Of a DNA stretch of 64,000 nt, positions 62,457-64,000 are shown piece after piece. The stretch comes from Saprospiraceae bacterium. Its GTDB lineage: Bacteria > Bacteroidota > Bacteroidia > Chitinophagales > Saprospiraceae. The stretch covers positions 107,422 through 171,421 of the forward strand of contig JANQQI010000030.1 of NCBI GenBank assembly GCA_028285085.1, in the 5' to 3' direction. The translations under genes were made by a program, and so were the position numbers. The notes under the pieces were generated by a model. That model saw only the letters and a program-made list of their open reading frames with translations. It did not search any database and was not told the DNA's origin. Each line of letters begins with the position of its first letter. Position 1 is the first letter of the stretch.

Positions 62457-62831
62457 TTAATTATTTGGTGCACCGTCGGCAATCCATAGTCGCATCTTTT
62501 CAATATCACAGGCCGGAATTTTTGCAGTGCTTGGAGGCATGGGAGAAAAACCGGCATCGTGATTGGTCGTACCAAATAAAGAACCATCATTAACATAAGG
62601 CTTCACTTTATCGTAACCTTCGAGATTAACGCCGCCGTCTTCTCGTCCATTCCGATGACAACGTGTACAATAGGCCAATAAAATAGGCGCGATATCAGCT
62701 GCATAAGTGGCCGTCGTCACATTGCAAGGTTCATCTTGTACATGTTGATACAATTCTTCTTCATTATCGTAATAACAGCCTTGCCATAAAACTGCTATAG
62801 AAAAAAGCATTAAACACAATTTATATTTCAT
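62457..62831 (-). CDS. Monohaem c-type cytochrome lipoprotein
   Basis: The 124-residue protein has a lipoprotein signal (FSIAVLWQGC, Cys19). One haem motif CTRCH at about 55-59 (ILLAYCTRCHRNG) is followed by GVNLEGYDKVKPYVNDGSLF and MPPSTAKIPACDIEKMRLWI with the probable axial Met. The second half is a clear paralogue of the C-terminal domain of the next cytochrome. Envelope electron transfer is likely. It is part of a three-gene cytochrome cluster. Confidence 0.85.
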   Translation of the reverse strand: MKYKLCLMLFSIAVLWQGCYYDNEEELYQHVQDEPCNVTTATYAADIAPILLAYCTRCHRNGREDGGVNLEGYDKVKPYVNDGSLFGTTNHDAGFSPMPPSTAKIPACDIEKMRLWIADGAPNN

Positions 62832-62888
62832 CTTTTGATTGCTTTAAAGTGGTCTGAATACAGAGATAATTATTCTGCTTTTTAATCA

Positions 62889-63605
62889 CTAATTATTCTG
62901 GGCACCTTCATCAATCCATTTTTGCACTTGCGCAATTCGACAATCACTCAGACGGCTACCACTCGGAGGCATAGGCGCGAATGATACTTCATATTTCATA
63001 GAACCGATCAACGAGCCATCTTCAACGTAAGGAATCACTTTATCGTAAGATTCAAGATTGACACCGCCGTCCGAGCGACTGGCGTTATGACAACCAATGC
63101 AATAATTTTGTAGCATCGGAAGAATATCCGCAGCGAAAGCAGATGCTTCGGGATCACAAGGTGCTCCACAATCCGTATTTTTTGCCCCTTGATTAATCCA
63201 ATCGCGAATGATCCCAATCTGGGCACTCGTCAGGCGAGGCGCTGGTGGTGGTGGCATGATATCATCACTATCCGATTCTGTAATCGATTCGTACAGTTCA
63301 CTGTTGTTCGCGTTACCGGGGCTCACCTCCTTGCGCACATTTTCATAATTGTTAAGTACAATGTCATCTTCAGCCGAGGCCGGATCATGACAACCACTAT
63401 AGGCGCAAGAAGAAATCATAATAGGTAGCACTTGATGCTGAAAAGAAATCTCTCCTTCTTCACAAGGATTATTTAACCCGGGATCTTGTACCGGTGGTTC
63501 CGGTGGAAGCCCTCCGTCGGGAATTACCGGATCTGATTTGCAGGCAATGAAAATCAATAAGATGCACATTACCAGCAATTCATCTAAGCTTAGTGTCGAT
63601 AGCAT
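62889..63605 (-). CDS. Dihaem c-type cytochrome lipoprotein with a CX4CH motif
   Basis: The 238-residue protein starts with a hydrophobic lipoprotein-like segment (VMCILLIFIACKSD, Cys22). Domain 1 has the haem motif CAYSGCH, which is CX4CH instead of CXXCH, with MPPPPAPRLTSAQIGIIRDW downstream. Domain 2 has a normal CIGCH motif with FAPMPPSGSRLSDCRIAQVQ. Domain 2 closely resembles the neighbouring monohaem protein, so the pair arose by duplication. The start could also be the ATG 36 bases downstream. Confidence 0.85.
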   Translation of the reverse strand: MLSTLSLDELLVMCILLIFIACKSDPVIPDGGLPPEPPVQDPGLNNPCEEGEISFQHQVLPIMISSCAYSGCHDPASAEDDIVLNNYENVRKEVSPGNANNSELYESITESDSDDIMPPPPAPRLTSAQIGIIRDWINQGAKNTDCGAPCDPEASAFAADILPMLQNYCIGCHNASRSDGGVNLESYDKVIPYVEDGSLIGSMKYEVSFAPMPPSGSRLSDCRIAQVQKWIDEGAQNN

Positions 63606-63647
63606 ATTGTGGTTATTTTAATCGAAATCGTTAAACAAAATTCTTCT

Positions 63648-64000
63648 CTAACGGGCGCGTTCTTCGATATAGGCCCGCAAATCCTCAATTTGCTGCTCGT
63701 TCATCCGCTCCCGGGGGTAATGTGGCATGTAAGGCCGATGCCCCGGAATTGCATACGTCCCATAAGCAATGATTTGGTAGAGCGAGAAGTGCGAGTTTTT
63801 TGGGATCATTTTTTTCAAGTGCCGAAAACTCATTTTACTATCGTCGAGTATATAATGCGATACCCCCTCCGGGCGATGACAGTGCATACAACTCAGCTCA
63901 TACAGATCTTTGCCCCGCGCGGGGTCTCCTACTAGACCGGGGTAACCTTCGCCTTTGTTAGCCGGAGCGTCGTAAAAATGCGCGGGAGATTTGGTGTTAT
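63648..64000 (-). CDS. c-type cytochrome, 5' end outside the window
   Basis: The frame is open on the minus strand from the right edge to a TAG stop at 63648-63650, giving 116 residues with no start inside. The sequence includes GDPARGKDLYELSCMHCHRP (haem motif CMHCH) and a probable axial Met in HRPYMPHYPRERMNEQQIED, ending LRAYIEERAR. This is a normal class I cytochrome domain. It is the third cytochrome in a row and is transcribed toward the other two, with 42 bases between. Confidence 0.85.
   Translation of the reverse strand, partial: NTKSPAHFYDAPANKGEGYPGLVGDPARGKDLYELSCMHCHRPEGVSHYILDDSKMSFRHLKKMIPKNSHFSLYQIIAYGTYAIPGHRPYMPHYPRERMNEQQIEDLRAYIEERAR

Noticed and set aside
1..64000. CRISPR array, prophage, integrase, tRNA or rRNA genes
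   Set aside because: No regularly spaced direct repeats, phage genes, integrase or cloverleaf-like sequence could be recognised by reading both strands.

Overview
The window looks like a chromosomal segment of a Bacteroidota bacterium, most likely a Saprospiraceae/Lewinella-type marine or freshwater gliding bacterium. The main evidence is the many exported proteins that end in type IX secretion (T9SS) signals: four type A C-terminal domains and two type B (CHU_C, 'gliding motility-associated') domains. Lipoproteins with short lipoboxes, a bacillithiol gene, SprB-like repeats and a probable effector-associated domain 11 protein point the same way. Shine-Dalgarno sequences are mostly absent and A+T-rich spacers separate the genes. 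I saw no rRNA, tRNA, CRISPR array, prophage or intact insertion sequence.

Layout. 1-5.4 kb: end of an unknown gene, two YceI-type proteins separated by copy A of a dispersed intergenic repeat, a MITE-like element, a serine-hydrolase-fold protein that has lost its SxxK motif, and a T9SS cargo protein. 5.5-8.7 kb: aldehyde dehydrogenase, DUF779 protein and divergent AraC regulator, a self-contained aldehyde-oxidation module. 8.7-10.5 kb: an overlapping operon of an ECF sigma factor with a hydrophobic C-terminal tail, an anti-sigma factor and a small membrane protein. 10.9-18.1 kb: type B T9SS protein, GT39-type glycosyltransferase and a very large FG-GAP/ASPIC lipoprotein. 18.3 kb: repeat copy B. 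18.8-20.7 kb: glutathione-peroxidase-like gene, bshB1 and a membrane protein in one operon. 20.8-27.4 kb: an orphan cysteine-rich protein, an RlmL-type rRNA methyltransferase, an acyl-CoA carboxylase beta subunit and an HtrA/DegP protease.

27.9-35.4 kb: a cohesin/SprB-repeat T9SS protein, then housekeeping metabolism (dapF, TPR protein, etfB-etfA, bifunctional nuclease, threonine aldolase) and a NrtR-like regulator with a degenerate Nudix box. 36.8-41.4 kb: a MacB-type ABC exporter with two tandem permeases and a HlyD-type adaptor. 41.5-48.7 kb: a type B T9SS protein and a four-gene operon (SGNH esterase, APC permease, MGH1/GH63-like glycosidase, sodium-solute symporter) that may catabolise small glycosides such as glycosylglycerates. 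49-57.8 kb: vanadium-type haloperoxidase lipoprotein, T9SS metalloprotease, trimer-type adhesin-like protein, GH65 glycosidase and a T9SS tyrosinase. 58.3-64 kb: cysteine-containing small secreted protein, LytTR regulator, EAD11-like protein, DUF5777 barrel and three consecutive c-type cytochromes, the last cut by the window edge.

The window is largely a cell-envelope and secretome region interspersed with core metabolism. No single large unknown system stands out. The most unusual items are the tail-anchored sigma factor operon, the solo EAD11 protein, the 270-bp dispersed repeat pair, the MITE-like element and the SxxK-less hydrolase. All functions are inferred from sequence reading alone, with no database search.
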